A stretch of DNA of 64,000 nt from Oscillibacter hominis (GTDB taxonomy: Bacteria > Bacillota > Clostridia > Oscillospirales > Oscillospiraceae): the NCBI RefSeq assembly GCF_014334055.1, contig NZ_CP060490.1, positions 2,294,001-2,358,000 on the forward strand. Reading direction: 5' to 3'. The position numbers were made by a program, and so were the translations under genes. Positions within the stretch are counted from its first letter, which is position 1; every line of letters starts with the position of its first letter. The notes under the pieces are model-generated. The model was not told the origin of the DNA, did no database searches, and saw only the letters and a list, made by a program, of their open reading frames with translations. Positions 26,990-36,049 of this stretch are shown piece by piece.

Positions 26990-27026
26990 AAAAGGCCGGG
27001 GAAAGCATGCTTTCCCCGGCCTTTTT
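26990..27026. terminator. Bidirectional intrinsic terminator
   Basis: A long perfect palindrome (AAAAGGCCGGGGAAAGC and its complement) with A and T tracts on the two sides, between the peptidase gene and the converging InlB-repeat gene. Confidence 0.9.
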
Positions 27027-27049
27027 TATCCGTCACTTTTCTTAACGCT

Positions 27050-30000
27050 TTATGGGAGAAGTTCCTCCATGGGCTTGGTCAGCGGCCTTCCGTCCTCATT
27101 GAGGCAGAAGAGCTTCCACCGGGCCGCCCCCTCGGGGAGGGCATACAGCTCCGCCTTTCCGCCCACTGCTTTTTGGAGGGTAAGCATGGCGCCGTCCCCA
27201 TCATAGAGGGCCAGGTAGACCGCCGCCCCCTCCAGGCGCATCATCTCCGGCACCGTTACCGTGAGCGCCGGGTCTGCCCACTGGGCATACAGGGTGACGG
27301 CCCCATTCACCGTAATGGTTCCGTCCAGGGTTTGCCCCGTGCCGGCGGCTTCCGTGTTCCACCCCACAAAGCCCAAGCCATCGTTTCGCTCCGGGGTGGG
27401 CAGCGTTATCCTCGCGCCCAGGGCCACCGGGGTCTGCACCCGTTGCCCCTCCGCCACAGTGGTGACGGTGGCAAAAGGCGCGGAGGTGGGCTCCCAAATG
27501 GCGAATACCTGCCGGGGCGCCTTGGAAAGGCCCGCGTGGTTGTAGATCCGCGCGCCGGGAAGGTAGGACTGGCCGGTGCCATCGGCGCTGGTGTTCCACT
27601 CCCTGAGGGTATATCCCTCCCGGAAGACCATATCGCTGCCCGCAAGGCGCAGATCGCCAAGGGAGGCATAGGACACCATCAGCCGGAAGCCATCGGCGGT
27701 GACGCCGCCGTTGAGGTCCTGCACCGTCCTGGCGTGCTCGTCGGTGTTTTCCCCATCGTCCACCGCCCGGAAGCACGTGCGCAGCGTCCAGTTCTCCACC
27801 ATGTCCCCCGGCGCAACAGCGCCCCTGGGATAAGCTCCGCCGTCGGTGTAAAAGCTTCCGAACCACCAGGCCAGAATCTGCCGCTCTCCCACCTGGGCGG
27901 GGAGGGTAAAGCCGGCGGGCAGAGTCTCGGACACCGTTTGGAAGGTCTTGCCGTCAAAGCCGCCCCGGCCCGCGGTCATCCAGACGGAGGGCTGGGTGGA
28001 ATCCACGAAAAATGCGTAAAACTCCGCAGCGCTCTCCTGAGCCGGGTCGATGACCGTGCCATAGGGGTACCATGTGCCTGAGCCGTCCGGCTTTGTGTTC
28101 CAGCCGTCAAAAGCGTCGGTATAGAAGGAGCGGGAGCGCCCGTAGGGCAGGGTGTAGGTGCCGTCGGCATTGGGCTTGAGCTCGGAGCAGTTGGTGGCGT
28201 TGTGGAGCCGCACCGTTACGGCGCTCCACAGCGCATACAGGTACACGGGCCCCCCCGCGGAGAGGGCCGCGTCGAACTCCGCCTGGGTGGCGGCGCTGCC
28301 GCCGCGTTGGAGCGCCCATCCCAGGAACTGATGCCCCGGGCGGGTGAAGCCATTTGCATCGGCGGGAAGGGAGTCCGTCTCCCTGGCAACGGCGCCGCCG
28401 CTCAGCGTGCCGCCGCCCCCCCAGCAGACGGCCCGGCTGTCCACCCAATGGGCATAGTAGGTCTTCAGGGTTTTATCATACTCAGAGCCGGGGGCGTAGG
28501 CCCGGCCGGTGCCGTCGGGAAACTCCGTCCACCAGCCTAAGGTCTGGCCTTCCCTCGCAAAAACAACACCCTCCATCTTGTCTGGAGTGGCGGCCTTGGC
28601 CACGGCGCCGCCCGAGGAGGTTATGCCGCCGTTTCCAAGGAACGTGTAATACGGTTCAGTGCCCCACACGGCATAGAGCCGCTGGCCGGGCACGAGGACA
28701 TGGCGCTGGCCGCCCCATAGGAGGTCCGTCACCACACCGGAGGCGGGAAGGGCGTACTCCGCCTGACCCGTCCAGTCCGCTGTCTCCGGAAGCAGCGCCG
28801 CGCCGTCGTCCGCAAGAGCCACGGTGCACGCGCCCCGGCCATCGGCGGTGACGCTTCTGCCCCGGCCGTCCAGGATCACAAACCTGCCGCCGAAGTCGTC
28901 GCCCCAAATGGCGTACAAATCCCTGCCGCCCGAAAAATCAGGCGCCGCGCCGCCCTTTGTGTAATAGGCCTCGCTGAGGCCGCCGGCATCCGTGCTCCAG
29001 CCCAGGAAGGCATGGCCCTCCCATACCGGCTCCGGCGCGTTGAACAGTGCGCTGCCGTCGTACTCCGTCTCCAGTATCCCATCCGCCGTTGCGCCGTCCT
29101 GGAAGTGGAACGTAAACTCCGCCGCCGGGCGGCGAATCTCTATCTCCTGCTGCCCCTCATAGGACGCAACTGCCTCACCGCCGCTGTAGAGGCGGTTTTG
29201 ATACCCGCTCTTGTCCGCGCCGGGGTTGGAGAGGCTCATTGTCCCTGCCGCCTCCAACGCCGATGCACCGCTGCCGCCCACGGCGTACAGCGCGCCAGGC
29301 ATGCCGACCCACAGATTTCCCGCGTCGATGGCCGGCGCGCCGGCGGAGCCGGTGACGCGCAGGGAAGCGCCGGGCGCAAAATCCAGATACAGCGTGCCGC
29401 CCGCCCGTATGGCCGCGCCGGAGGCGGCGTTGACCCGAACCTGTCCGCTGATGTGCAGATTCAGGTCGAAGGCTGTCTCAATGGGCGCGCCGGAGTACTC
29501 CGCCGTCAGCGTCAAATCGGCGGCCTTGCCAGACCAGCCCGTCCCGGAGCTCTCCTGATAGGGGGAGAGGGAAGCGTCGACGGCCTCATCTCCCAGGCTG
29601 ACCACGCCGGGGACAAGAGAGACCCTCTTCCCGGCGCTGGTGCCGGGGATGGTATTGCTGCTCTTCCACACGGCGTATAGGTCCGCCGCGCTGCCCTCGG
29701 GCACGGTGAAGGACTTAAGAGGCTCCCCGCCCGGCGTGAGGCTCCAGCCCTCAAAGCTATAATACCCGGTGGAAAAGCCCTGGCTTGTCAGGTCCACAGC
29801 AGTCCCGGGCGCGGCGGACACGGTGGTGACGGCCACCTTGCCGCTGCCTGCGGCCGCGACCGTGCCCCCGTTGCCGTGGTAGACCACGCCGGTCTCAGGC
29901 CGCTCCGCCCAGACCGCCTCAAATACCTCTTTGGTGCGGGAGAGCCTGATGGAAGCGGCCTGCCCCGGCTGATAGACTTTCCCCCCATTGCTCCAGCCCA

Positions 30001-30745
30001 GGAAAATGCCGCCGCTTTTCTCCGGCGCGCCGGCCATCCGGACGTCCGCCTCCCGGCCCAGGGGCAGGTTCTGCCGCTCCGCCACCGTTCCATCGGAGAG
30101 GAACAGCACCTCGCACTCCGTCAGCTCCCAGTAGACGTACTCCTGGCCGTCGTACTCCGTCACCGGCCGGGCCGTCTCCTCCGATGTCCCGGATCGCAGG
30201 ATCACGTTTGTGCTCTGCTCATCATACCCCCTGGCCGTGGGCAGCATGAGGGTGGCGCAGCTCAGGGCCGGGACGCCCGCTCCGCCGCTTTGGATGCGCA
30301 GGGCCCCCTTGGGCTCGCTGCCAAATACCAGCATGTTGGCCGTGACGGCGCTCTGCCCCTCCGCTCCAGTGATGCTCACTCTGCAGGCGGGGTCGGTGAG
30401 GTTGAAGTCCACCCTGCCAGTGCTGGAGACCCCTGCCGCGGACACGCTCCCCTCCACCTGGATGGTAAGGGCGGTCAGCGTGGTGGAAACGGCCTCCCCG
30501 GTATAGCCGCTTTTCAAGGTGAGCGTGGTGACGCCGTTGTAGCTCCAGCCGGGGCCCTCCGCCTTCTCCCCGTAGCCCACGGTCCTGCCGCCCACGCGCA
30601 GCGTCTCGCCGGCGGCATCAAAGGCCTGTTGGAAGACGGGCTCCTCCGACGCGCCGCCCTCCGCCGCAAACACGGGCATTGGCAGCAGCGACCACAGCAG
30701 GATCAGCGCCAGATTGAGACAGATCAACTGCCTGCGTTCTTTCAT
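27050..30745 (-). CDS. Very large secreted InlB B-repeat protein
   Basis: A 1231-residue exported protein. Residues 1 to about 28 are a signal peptide (LILLWSLLPMPVFAAEGG). The rest alternates beta-rich blocks with at least eight copies of the Listeria-Bacteroides (InlB B) repeat ending, such as DLYAVWKS, DLYAIWGD, YYAHWVD, LYALWSA, FYAFFVD, VFAIWEP and LYAQWAD. Each block carries the family's FLGWSTDAGG- or EWNTSADGTG-like segment. No LPXTG motif, SLH domain or C-terminal anchor is seen, so attachment is unclear. Such proteins are usually surface adhesins or matrix proteins. The ATG at 30745 has GGAGGAG upstream and overlaps the stop of the O-antigen-ligase-like gene by four bases. Confidence 0.8.
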   Translation of the reverse strand: MKERRQLICLNLALILLWSLLPMPVFAAEGGASEEPVFQQAFDAAGETLRVGGRTVGYGEKAEGPGWSYNGVTTLTLKSGYTGEAVSTTLTALTIQVEGSVSAAGVSSTGRVDFNLTDPACRVSITGAEGQSAVTANMLVFGSEPKGALRIQSGGAGVPALSCATLMLPTARGYDEQSTNVILRSGTSEETARPVTEYDGQEYVYWELTECEVLFLSDGTVAERQNLPLGREADVRMAGAPEKSGGIFLGWSNGGKVYQPGQAASIRLSRTKEVFEAVWAERPETGVVYHGNGGTVAAAGSGKVAVTTVSAAPGTAVDLTSQGFSTGYYSFEGWSLTPGGEPLKSFTVPEGSAADLYAVWKSSNTIPGTSAGKRVSLVPGVVSLGDEAVDASLSPYQESSGTGWSGKAADLTLTAEYSGAPIETAFDLNLHISGQVRVNAASGAAIRAGGTLYLDFAPGASLRVTGSAGAPAIDAGNLWVGMPGALYAVGGSGASALEAAGTMSLSNPGADKSGYQNRLYSGGEAVASYEGQQEIEIRRPAAEFTFHFQDGATADGILETEYDGSALFNAPEPVWEGHAFLGWSTDAGGLSEAYYTKGGAAPDFSGGRDLYAIWGDDFGGRFVILDGRGRSVTADGRGACTVALADDGAALLPETADWTGQAEYALPASGVVTDLLWGGQRHVLVPGQRLYAVWGTEPYYTFLGNGGITSSGGAVAKAATPDKMEGVVFAREGQTLGWWTEFPDGTGRAYAPGSEYDKTLKTYYAHWVDSRAVCWGGGGTLSGGAVARETDSLPADANGFTRPGHQFLGWALQRGGSAATQAEFDAALSAGGPVYLYALWSAVTVRLHNATNCSELKPNADGTYTLPYGRSRSFYTDAFDGWNTKPDGSGTWYPYGTVIDPAQESAAEFYAFFVDSTQPSVWMTAGRGGFDGKTFQTVSETLPAGFTLPAQVGERQILAWWFGSFYTDGGAYPRGAVAPGDMVENWTLRTCFRAVDDGENTDEHARTVQDLNGGVTADGFRLMVSYASLGDLRLAGSDMVFREGYTLREWNTSADGTGQSYLPGARIYNHAGLSKAPRQVFAIWEPTSAPFATVTTVAEGQRVQTPVALGARITLPTPERNDGLGFVGWNTEAAGTGQTLDGTITVNGAVTLYAQWADPALTVTVPEMMRLEGAAVYLALYDGDGAMLTLQKAVGGKAELYALPEGAARWKLFCLNEDGRPLTKPMEELLP

Positions 30746-32067
30746 TTCAACTCCTCCAGTCTTTGTTCCAAAAGCCCCCACATCAGCCACAGGGCCGGTG
30801 CGGTGATACAGCTGCTGATTCCGAAAAACGCCTGGATGCAGTAACACAGGATTCCGCCGCCCAGGACGGCTGCGGCTGCGTCGGACGCGGCCCGGCGGGC
30901 CCACCGCAGCGCCGAGGCGGCCAAGGCCCCCAGATAAGCCGCCAGAGCCAGCAGCCCCTGATTGGCCAGAAGGTTCAGATACTCATTGTGGGCCACGTCG
31001 ATCAGCGAGCGCAACACCAGGCCCAGAGCCGGGTCATAGCGTTCAAAGTATCCCGCCACACGTATAGAAAGGGTGTCCGGCCCGCCGCCGAACCACAGGC
31101 GCTCCGGTACAATGGACAGGACCTCTTTCCAGATATAGACCCGGCCGGAGCCAAAGCTGTCCTCCACGCGGCCGTGGAGCAGGGCCGAAAGCTCCCCCGC
31201 CGTTGCCCCCAGCGCGTCCCCCGCGAAGTACGCGGCCGCCAGGCCCGCGCACAAAAGGGCACAGGAGAGCAGGGCCAACCATCCCCGCTTTTTCCGGCAC
31301 AGCACCGGCGGCAGGATCAGCGCAGTCCCCAGCAGCGCCACATATCCGGCGGCCACCCGCATCCCCACCGCAAGCGCGGCGCACAGCGCAAGCGGGACCG
31401 TCAAAAGGAACCTCTCCCTCTCATGGCACCGGAGGAGCGCCAAAGCAAAGGCCGGAATCACCACACAGAGCAGCGCCGCCAGCAGGTCCACGTTTCCAAT
31501 GGTGGTCAGGTACTGGCCGGAATAGGCACTCCCGGCGTCAAAGTAGCTGTAGCCGCCGGGGTAGAGTCCAAAGGGATTGGCCCCGGTGAGCTGGATCAAT
31601 CCGACTATGGCGAGGGCGCTCATGGACGCGCCCAGGAGATAGAGCATCCACATCCGCGCCCGTCCGAACACGGACACCAGCAAAAAGGAGGCACAGTAGA
31701 GGGAGAGGGTGACCAGGCCCTCGTTTCGCGTCATGCCCCACACCGCCTCGCTCCGCCAGGGGGAGAACAGGGTGGAGGCCGCGCTCAGCAGCCAGAAGAG
31801 CACAATCAGCTTCTGGGGCAGCGCTGCCCCGTTCCACACCTGGCGCGGACCGGGGCAGCGCGCCTGGCCCAAAACGAGCATCTCCAACCCCAGCACCGCC
31901 ATGGCCAGGACATATCCGCCGGTCAGGATCAGGAAGCACCGGAATTTCTGCGCGGAGATGGTCTGGTAGTCCCCGGTGACCCACAGCGGGTACACCAGAG
32001 CCATCAGACCCAGATACAGCGCGGTCAGCCGCTCCGGAAAGGGCGGCCTGGGTTTGGTTTGTTTCAT
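30742..32067 (-). CDS. O-antigen ligase-like membrane protein
   Basis: A 441-residue polytopic membrane protein with about ten to twelve helices and one large outside loop near the C-terminal third (GRVEDSFGSGRVYIWKEVLS followed by LWFGGGPDTL and HNEYLNLLANQGLLALAAYL). This pattern, with GRxxIWK and HNEYL, is the Wzy/WaaL (O-antigen ligase) family signature. In Gram-positives it polymerises or transfers surface glycans, possibly onto protein. Its overlap with the giant surface protein gene suggests that protein is a glycosylation target; this is inference. Start has a weak ribosome binding site; promoter at 32115-32143. Confidence 0.8.
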   Translation of the reverse strand: MKQTKPRPPFPERLTALYLGLMALVYPLWVTGDYQTISAQKFRCFLILTGGYVLAMAVLGLEMLVLGQARCPGPRQVWNGAALPQKLIVLFWLLSAASTLFSPWRSEAVWGMTRNEGLVTLSLYCASFLLVSVFGRARMWMLYLLGASMSALAIVGLIQLTGANPFGLYPGGYSYFDAGSAYSGQYLTTIGNVDLLAALLCVVIPAFALALLRCHERERFLLTVPLALCAALAVGMRVAAGYVALLGTALILPPVLCRKKRGWLALLSCALLCAGLAAAYFAGDALGATAGELSALLHGRVEDSFGSGRVYIWKEVLSIVPERLWFGGGPDTLSIRVAGYFERYDPALGLVLRSLIDVAHNEYLNLLANQGLLALAAYLGALAASALRWARRAASDAAAAVLGGGILCYCIQAFFGISSCITAPALWLMWGLLEQRLEELK

Positions 32068-32114
32068 GGGAACCTCAACAAGTCCCTGCGTCCAGGGAAA
32101 ATTTTTCTAATTCC

Positions 32115-32143
32115 ATCATAACTTGTTTCCTCCCCCTTTGCAA
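32115..32143 (-). promoter_or_regulatory. Promoter of the ligase/InlB-repeat operon
   Basis: Minus strand TTGCAA (32143-32138), 17-base spacer, TATGAT (32120-32115). Predicted start near 32108, about 40 bases before the ATG. Confidence 0.75.
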
Positions 32144-32339
32144 TTGCCATTCCGGCAAAATACACTCCACAATTTTATTCCATTTCACAACTGCGGCCCC
32201 GGCCCCCTCATATCGTTATACAGGCAGGCTGTGGCTGCCAGCCTATTGCTCATTCTTTTCGGTGCAAAATCCCGCAGTTTGGGCAATGCCGCGCTTGCGC
32301 TTTACCTGCGCTCTCATCCGCAGCAGAGGCGCGCACTCC

Positions 32340-32368
32340 TTGCATTCTCCTCAAACCGGTAGTAGACT
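32340..32368 (+). promoter_or_regulatory. Possible promoter of the MATE gene
   Basis: TTGCAT, 17-base spacer, TAGACT. The -10 box is poor. The rest of the gap 32144-32339 shows no gene or clear element. Confidence 0.35.
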
Positions 32369-32424
32369 ATTCAAAGAAAGCAAACCGTCCGCGCCAAACG
32401 GACAGCAGGGAAGGGAGCGATGAG

Positions 32425-33816
32425 ATGGCCGGGCACGGCGCCGTGCTGATGACGGAGGGCCCCATTTGGAAGCGGGTGCTCTCCTTTGCGCTTCCCATCC
32501 TGTTGGGCAACCTCTTTCAGCAGCTCTACAATGTGGTGGACTCTTTGGTGGTGGGCAATTTCACTGGCAAGGCCGCGCTGGCGGCGGTCAGCTCCTCGTC
32601 CCACCTGATTTTACTGTTGGTGGGCCTGATCTCCGGCATCTTCATCGGCGCGGGCGTGGTCATTGCCCGCTATTACGGCGCCGGGGCCGAGGGGCAGGTC
32701 AGCACGGCCGTCCACACCACCGTGGCCTTTGCGCTGATCTCAGGCATTGCGCTGACCGTCTGCGGCGTCGGGCTCACCCCGTCTATTTTACGGCTGATGG
32801 GCACGCCGGAAAATGTGCTGCCCGACTCCATCCTGTATTTTCGCATCTACTTCTCCGGCGTGCTGTTCATGGCCCTGTACAATACGGTCAACGGCATCCT
32901 CCAGGCCATGGGGGACAGCCGCCACCCCCTCTACTACCTGATCACCGCAGCAGTGCTCAACGCCATTTTGGATATTTTGTTTGTGGCAGGCCTTAACTGG
33001 GGCGTGGCCGGGGCAGGGGCTGCCACCGTGATCGCCCAGGGGTTCAGCGCCTTTTTGGGGCTGCGGCACCTGATGCGGGTGGAGGGGGCACACCGGCTCA
33101 TCCCGCGGAACATCCATTTGAACCGGCCCATGCTGCGGGAGATTTTGCAGATGGGGCTGCCCTCCGGGCTGCAAAGCTCCATCATCGCCCTGGCCAACAC
33201 GGTGATGCAGTCTAACATCAACTCCTTTGGCGAGGACGCCATGGCCGGCTGCGGGTCCTACATGAAGATCGAGGGCTTTGCCTTCCTTCCGGTCACCACC
33301 TTTGCCCTGGCCATGACCACCTTCATCAGCCAGAACTTAGGCGCCCGCCAGTACGACCGGGCCAGGCGGGGGGCCCGGTTCGGCATGGCGGCCAGCATGC
33401 TCCTCTCAGAGCTGATCGGCATGCTCATTTACTTTTTATCCCCCTATCTCATCGCCCTGTTCAACTCTGACTCTGCGGTGGTGGCCGTTGGCGTGGCCCA
33501 GGCCAGGACCATGGCGCCTTTCTACTTCCTGCTGGCCTTTACCCACAGCATCTCCGGCACCCTGCGGGGCGCGGGGCTGGCGGTGGTCCCCATGGGCGTG
33601 ATGGTGGTGTGCTGGTGCGTGATCCGGGTGAGCTACGTCACTTTGATCCTCCGCTTCTTCAACGACATCCGCTGCATTTTTTTGGGGTATCCCCTCACCT
33701 GGAGCCTCAGCTGCATCGTCCTTGCCATCTACTTTTGGAAGGCCGACTGGCTTCACCACTTTGACCGGCAGGCACATTCCGACGGCCCGCAGACTCCTCA
33801 AAAAAGGGACGGCTGA
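32425..33816 (+). CDS. MATE-family multidrug/metabolite exporter
   Basis: A 463-residue protein with twelve hydrophobic segments in two repeated halves, the normal MATE size. Typical segments are LPILLGNLFQQLYNVVDSLVVG at the start of the first half (quoted in part), GIFIGAGVVIARYYGA, and GLPSGLQSSIIALANTVMQS opening the second half. It exports cationic drugs or metabolites using a Na+ or H+ gradient. The ATG at 32425 has GGGAG upstream. The TGA stop at 33814-33816 lies in the loop of its own terminator hairpin. Confidence 0.9.
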   Translation: MAGHGAVLMTEGPIWKRVLSFALPILLGNLFQQLYNVVDSLVVGNFTGKAALAAVSSSSHLILLLVGLISGIFIGAGVVIARYYGAGAEGQVSTAVHTTVAFALISGIALTVCGVGLTPSILRLMGTPENVLPDSILYFRIYFSGVLFMALYNTVNGILQAMGDSRHPLYYLITAAVLNAILDILFVAGLNWGVAGAGAATVIAQGFSAFLGLRHLMRVEGAHRLIPRNIHLNRPMLREILQMGLPSGLQSSIIALANTVMQSNINSFGEDAMAGCGSYMKIEGFAFLPVTTFALAMTTFISQNLGARQYDRARRGARFGMAASMLLSELIGMLIYFLSPYLIALFNSDSAVVAVGVAQARTMAPFYFLLAFTHSISGTLRGAGLAVVPMGVMVVCWCVIRVSYVTLILRFFNDIRCIFLGYPLTWSLSCIVLAIYFWKADWLHHFDRQAHSDGPQTPQKRDG

Positions 33817-33835
33817 GCCGTCCCTTTCCTCTTTC
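33802..33835. terminator. Intrinsic terminator overlapping the MATE stop codon
   Basis: AAAGGGACGGC and GCCGTCCCTTT arms with the three-base loop TGA, which is the MATE stop codon, then a T-rich run. A-tract on the left lets it also serve the converging nuclease gene. Confidence 0.85.
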
Positions 33836-34681
33836 TTATGGATTGCACTGGCCGCAGGGCGTGTACCCCTGGGCAATGAGGTCTTCCCGGCTTCCTGTGT
33901 AAGCCTGCTTGTTGCTCTCGCTCATGGAAGACACTCCGGAGCAGCCGGGGTTGTGGAACTTGTGGGAACTGGTGTTCAGAATGTAGGAGGCGCCGGCTGC
34001 ATCCGCCCCCGCCTGATCTTCCAGGCAGCTTTCTCCGGTGGCATAGTCAATGCGCACCCCCGGCTGGCAGTTGTAGACATAGACGTTGAAGCAGACCCCA
34101 TCGCCAGAGTCCTCCACAGACCAGCCCTCCATCTGAACGCCTTCGGCCACCAGGTCCTCCCCCTCAAAAACCGGGGTGACCCGGTAGAGGACGTGGTGCT
34201 CCGTCTCCTTTACGTAGTCGGCCACCAGGTTTTCAAAGGGCAGCATCCCGTCCACATTCATATAGCGGGTGCCGGTGATGAGGTTTTGCTCATTGGCATT
34301 TTCCCCTGACAGCTGATAGCCGATCAGGTGGCAGCGGTTATAGAGGTACTTTCCGTCCACGCAGTCGTACTTCACCGTCTGCCAGCCGCTGGGCTTCACG
34401 GAGCCGATGCTGCCCCGCTCCTCTGTGGGCATCAGGTCCGTCCCGACACAGGCAAACGCCGCGCCGCACCGGCCCAGCGCGTCCAGATCGCTGTAGGTTT
34501 CAAAGGAGTCGGAGGTGATCTCCTCCTCCGTAAAGTCCGGCTCATTGTCGTTGAGGATCACATAGGGCTCGCCGGAGAACTCCGGGATGTCCTTCAGGGA
34601 AAACGACGGCTCTCGGGGCCCGGCGGCGCAGCCGGTCAGCACAAGCAGCGCCAGGAAAAGGGTCAGCATGCTTTTCTTCAT
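33836..34681 (-). CDS. DNA/RNA non-specific endonuclease, lipoprotein
   Basis: A 281-residue exported lipoprotein nuclease: lipobox LTGC with Cys18. The central domain is the beta-beta-alpha-metal NUC1 type: NRCHLIGYQL carries the catalytic His118, and NEQNLITGTRYMNVDGM supplies the metal-binding Asn. Relatives act as surface nucleases or DNA-entry nucleases. A C-terminal module of about 50 residues (from SYILNTSSHKFHNPGC) ends in TPCGQCNP; with the earlier PGC it has three Cys arranged like a small zinc-binding Ada-type tail, seen in other secreted Clostridia nucleases. Its start overlaps the upstream gene's stop by four bases. Confidence 0.85.
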   Translation of the reverse strand: MKKSMLTLFLALLVLTGCAAGPREPSFSLKDIPEFSGEPYVILNDNEPDFTEEEITSDSFETYSDLDALGRCGAAFACVGTDLMPTEERGSIGSVKPSGWQTVKYDCVDGKYLYNRCHLIGYQLSGENANEQNLITGTRYMNVDGMLPFENLVADYVKETEHHVLYRVTPVFEGEDLVAEGVQMEGWSVEDSGDGVCFNVYVYNCQPGVRIDYATGESCLEDQAGADAAGASYILNTSSHKFHNPGCSGVSSMSESNKQAYTGSREDLIAQGYTPCGQCNP

Positions 34682-35079
34682 CGCACGTATACCTCCTCTG
34701 TGATATGCTGGTGGGAAGAGCCTTTAAATTCCTCCCTGTGGGAAAGGCTCCAGCCGTCCAGGGAAAGGCTGAAATATACATCCGCGGGATAGACCCGGTT
34801 CCACCGGTAGAGGATCACCTGCTCCACCCGGTCCGCAGCGGGCCGAACATCCTGATTCTCCACAAAGCAGAACTCCCCTTTCTCTGCAAGGGACAAACAG
34901 GCCTCATGGACCGAAATCTCCGCTTTAAGCGGGAACTGGCTGCGGGAATACGCGTTCATCCAAAGCCGTCTTCCGGCGCAGTGCCGGAGAATCCGCTCCG
35001 CCAGCAAGCGGTCCCGGCTCTGCCGCCGGCCGTGGAACAGCATGCCGTTGTTATCGTCCACGCAGACAATCAAAATCAT
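34678..35079 (-). CDS. Small protein paired with the secreted nuclease
   Basis: A 133-residue soluble protein beginning ILIVCVDDNNGMLFHGRRQS. Similar proteins in gut Clostridia are often labelled ribonuclease Z, but the zinc motif HxHxDH of RNase Z is absent, so I do not accept that name. Features: an N-terminal beta strand with paired Asp, an Arg-rich segment (RRQSRDRLLAERIL) and a C-terminal YPADVYFSLSLDGW stretch. No signal peptide, so it stays inside while its partner is exported. The ATG at 35079 has GGAGGAG and GAAGAG upstream. Possibly a regulator or inhibitor of the nuclease; not known. Confidence 0.6.
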   Translation of the reverse strand: MILIVCVDDNNGMLFHGRRQSRDRLLAERILRHCAGRRLWMNAYSRSQFPLKAEISVHEACLSLAEKGEFCFVENQDVRPAADRVEQVILYRWNRVYPADVYFSLSLDGWSLSHREEFKGSSHQHITEEVYVR

Positions 35080-35118
35080 CTCTTCACACTCCTCCGGCCG
35101 GTGCGCCGGCCAAAGGAT

Positions 35119-35127
35119 ACTATAGCA
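35119..35127 (-). promoter_or_regulatory. Extended -10 promoter of the nuclease operon
   Basis: Minus strand TGCTATAGT (TG extension plus TATAGT). The -35 region is not recognisable. It is about 40 bases upstream of the ATG at 35079. Confidence 0.45.
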
Positions 35128-35159
35128 CATCCCAATCCCGCAGAAAAGATGCCGGGTTC

Positions 35160-35190
35160 CAAAAAGACAGCCGCCCCTAAGGGGGGCGGC
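35160..35190 (-). terminator. Minus-strand terminator with no obvious gene
   Basis: GCCGCCCC/GGGGGCGGC hairpin (TAAG loop) followed on the minus strand by CTGTCTTTTT. It would end a transcript coming from the gene-poor stretch to its right, which suggests that a gene once stood there. Confidence 0.55.
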
Positions 35191-35970
35191 GGCATTGCTG
35201 GTGGTTTGATTCCTGGTGTTGCGGGTTCTCCTTTTCCTTGGGAAAATGGGTAGTTGACATTACGGAGATTGGAGAATAACCATGTGGAATTTAGGGCGGA
35301 ACAAGAAAACTCCAGAAGCCTCTGAATTTTTATTTCCGTCCAAGAAAGAATTCTGGCCGATCTGCGGAGAGTTTTGGGACTGGTCGACAGGCCGAAACAA
35401 GCTGGATACTACGGCCTCTGCAGTTGTTCTACAGATTCTATTTGTCCGCCAGAAGGAGGCTCCTGCCAGAAGTGGTTTTACCAACATTGCATGACGAAAG
35501 ACATCCCTCAAACTGCTCCTTCGGTTGTGCTGATTGAGGATATTTCCCGTTCGGATGGCTGGGGAAAAACAAAAAAGTTTTAAAGCCGCTGCTTCTTTTT
35601 GCGAGTTCTCCATCGCTGAAATAAAACAAAAAAACGACCCCAAATATTCTGATTGATGATACGTATCCGGTCCTAATTTTGAAGCTTACCCCAAATGGCG
35701 CAATTGAACATGTAACAGATATGCTTGCATCCTCCTGTAAACAAGAAGGGTGGACGTTGTTTGTAAAATAACTCCCTGATTCCCAAAAGTGGACAGGAAA
35801 ATTTGACCCATCATTCCATAAGTGATGAAAAAATGCCAAAGCACTGGCCGGACATGCTAAATTGTCCATCCGGTGCTTTCTGTCACGATTCCCGTATGGG
35901 TCAAGGCTTTGTCAGGTCCCCAGGGAACCCGGAGGTTACAAAAGTATCTTTTGAGCCGAAAAGCAAAGAA
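35191..35970. other. AT-richer stretch with no supported gene
   Basis: Between the nuclease operon and the tRNA fragment. Composition is visibly lower in GC than the flanks. Open frames of 70-140 codons occur in several frames on both strands, but none has both a ribosome binding site and protein-like sequence. It may be the decayed remnant of an earlier insertion at the same tRNA locus. I recognise no transposase, integrase or repeat in it. Confidence 0.5.
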
Positions 35971-36003
35971 AAAGTCCTGAAATCTTGCGATTTCAGGACT
36001 TTT
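35971..36003 (-). terminator. Terminator of the tRNA transcript
   Basis: Perfect 14-bp stem (arms 35971-35984 and 35990-36003 region) with a TTGC loop, directly after the tRNA CCA end on the minus strand and followed by TTTCTTTG. Confidence 0.75.
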
Positions 36004-36004
36004 A

Positions 36005-36049
36005 TGGTTGCGGAGACAGGACTTGAACCTGCGACCTCCGGGTTATGAG
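36005..36049 (-). other. Left attachment site: 3' fragment of an initiator tRNA-Met
   Basis: On the minus strand this reads CTCATAA (anticodon loop with CAT), CCCGG, the AGGTC variable region, a complete T arm with TTCAAGT, the 3' acceptor strand CTCCGCA and ACCA. The CCC next to the CTCATAA loop is the hallmark of the initiator tRNA. The 5' half is absent: the bases upstream of CTCATAA do not pair with CCCGG. This is what an ICE leaves at one end after integrating in the 3' half of a tRNA gene. The intact gene should lie at the other end, beyond the window. Confidence 0.8.

Noticed and set aside
34678..35079. Ribonuclease Z
   Set aside because: The label used for similar proteins is not supported: no HxHxDH metal motif is present and the protein is far too short.
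35260..35869. Frames of 70-143 codons on both strands left of the tRNA fragment
   Set aside because: Overlapping frames, low complexity, no start signals; treated as a possible scar, not genes.
35803..36048. Plus-strand frame ending in ETGLEPATSGL
   Set aside because: This is the well-known false translation over the 3' part of a tRNA gene.
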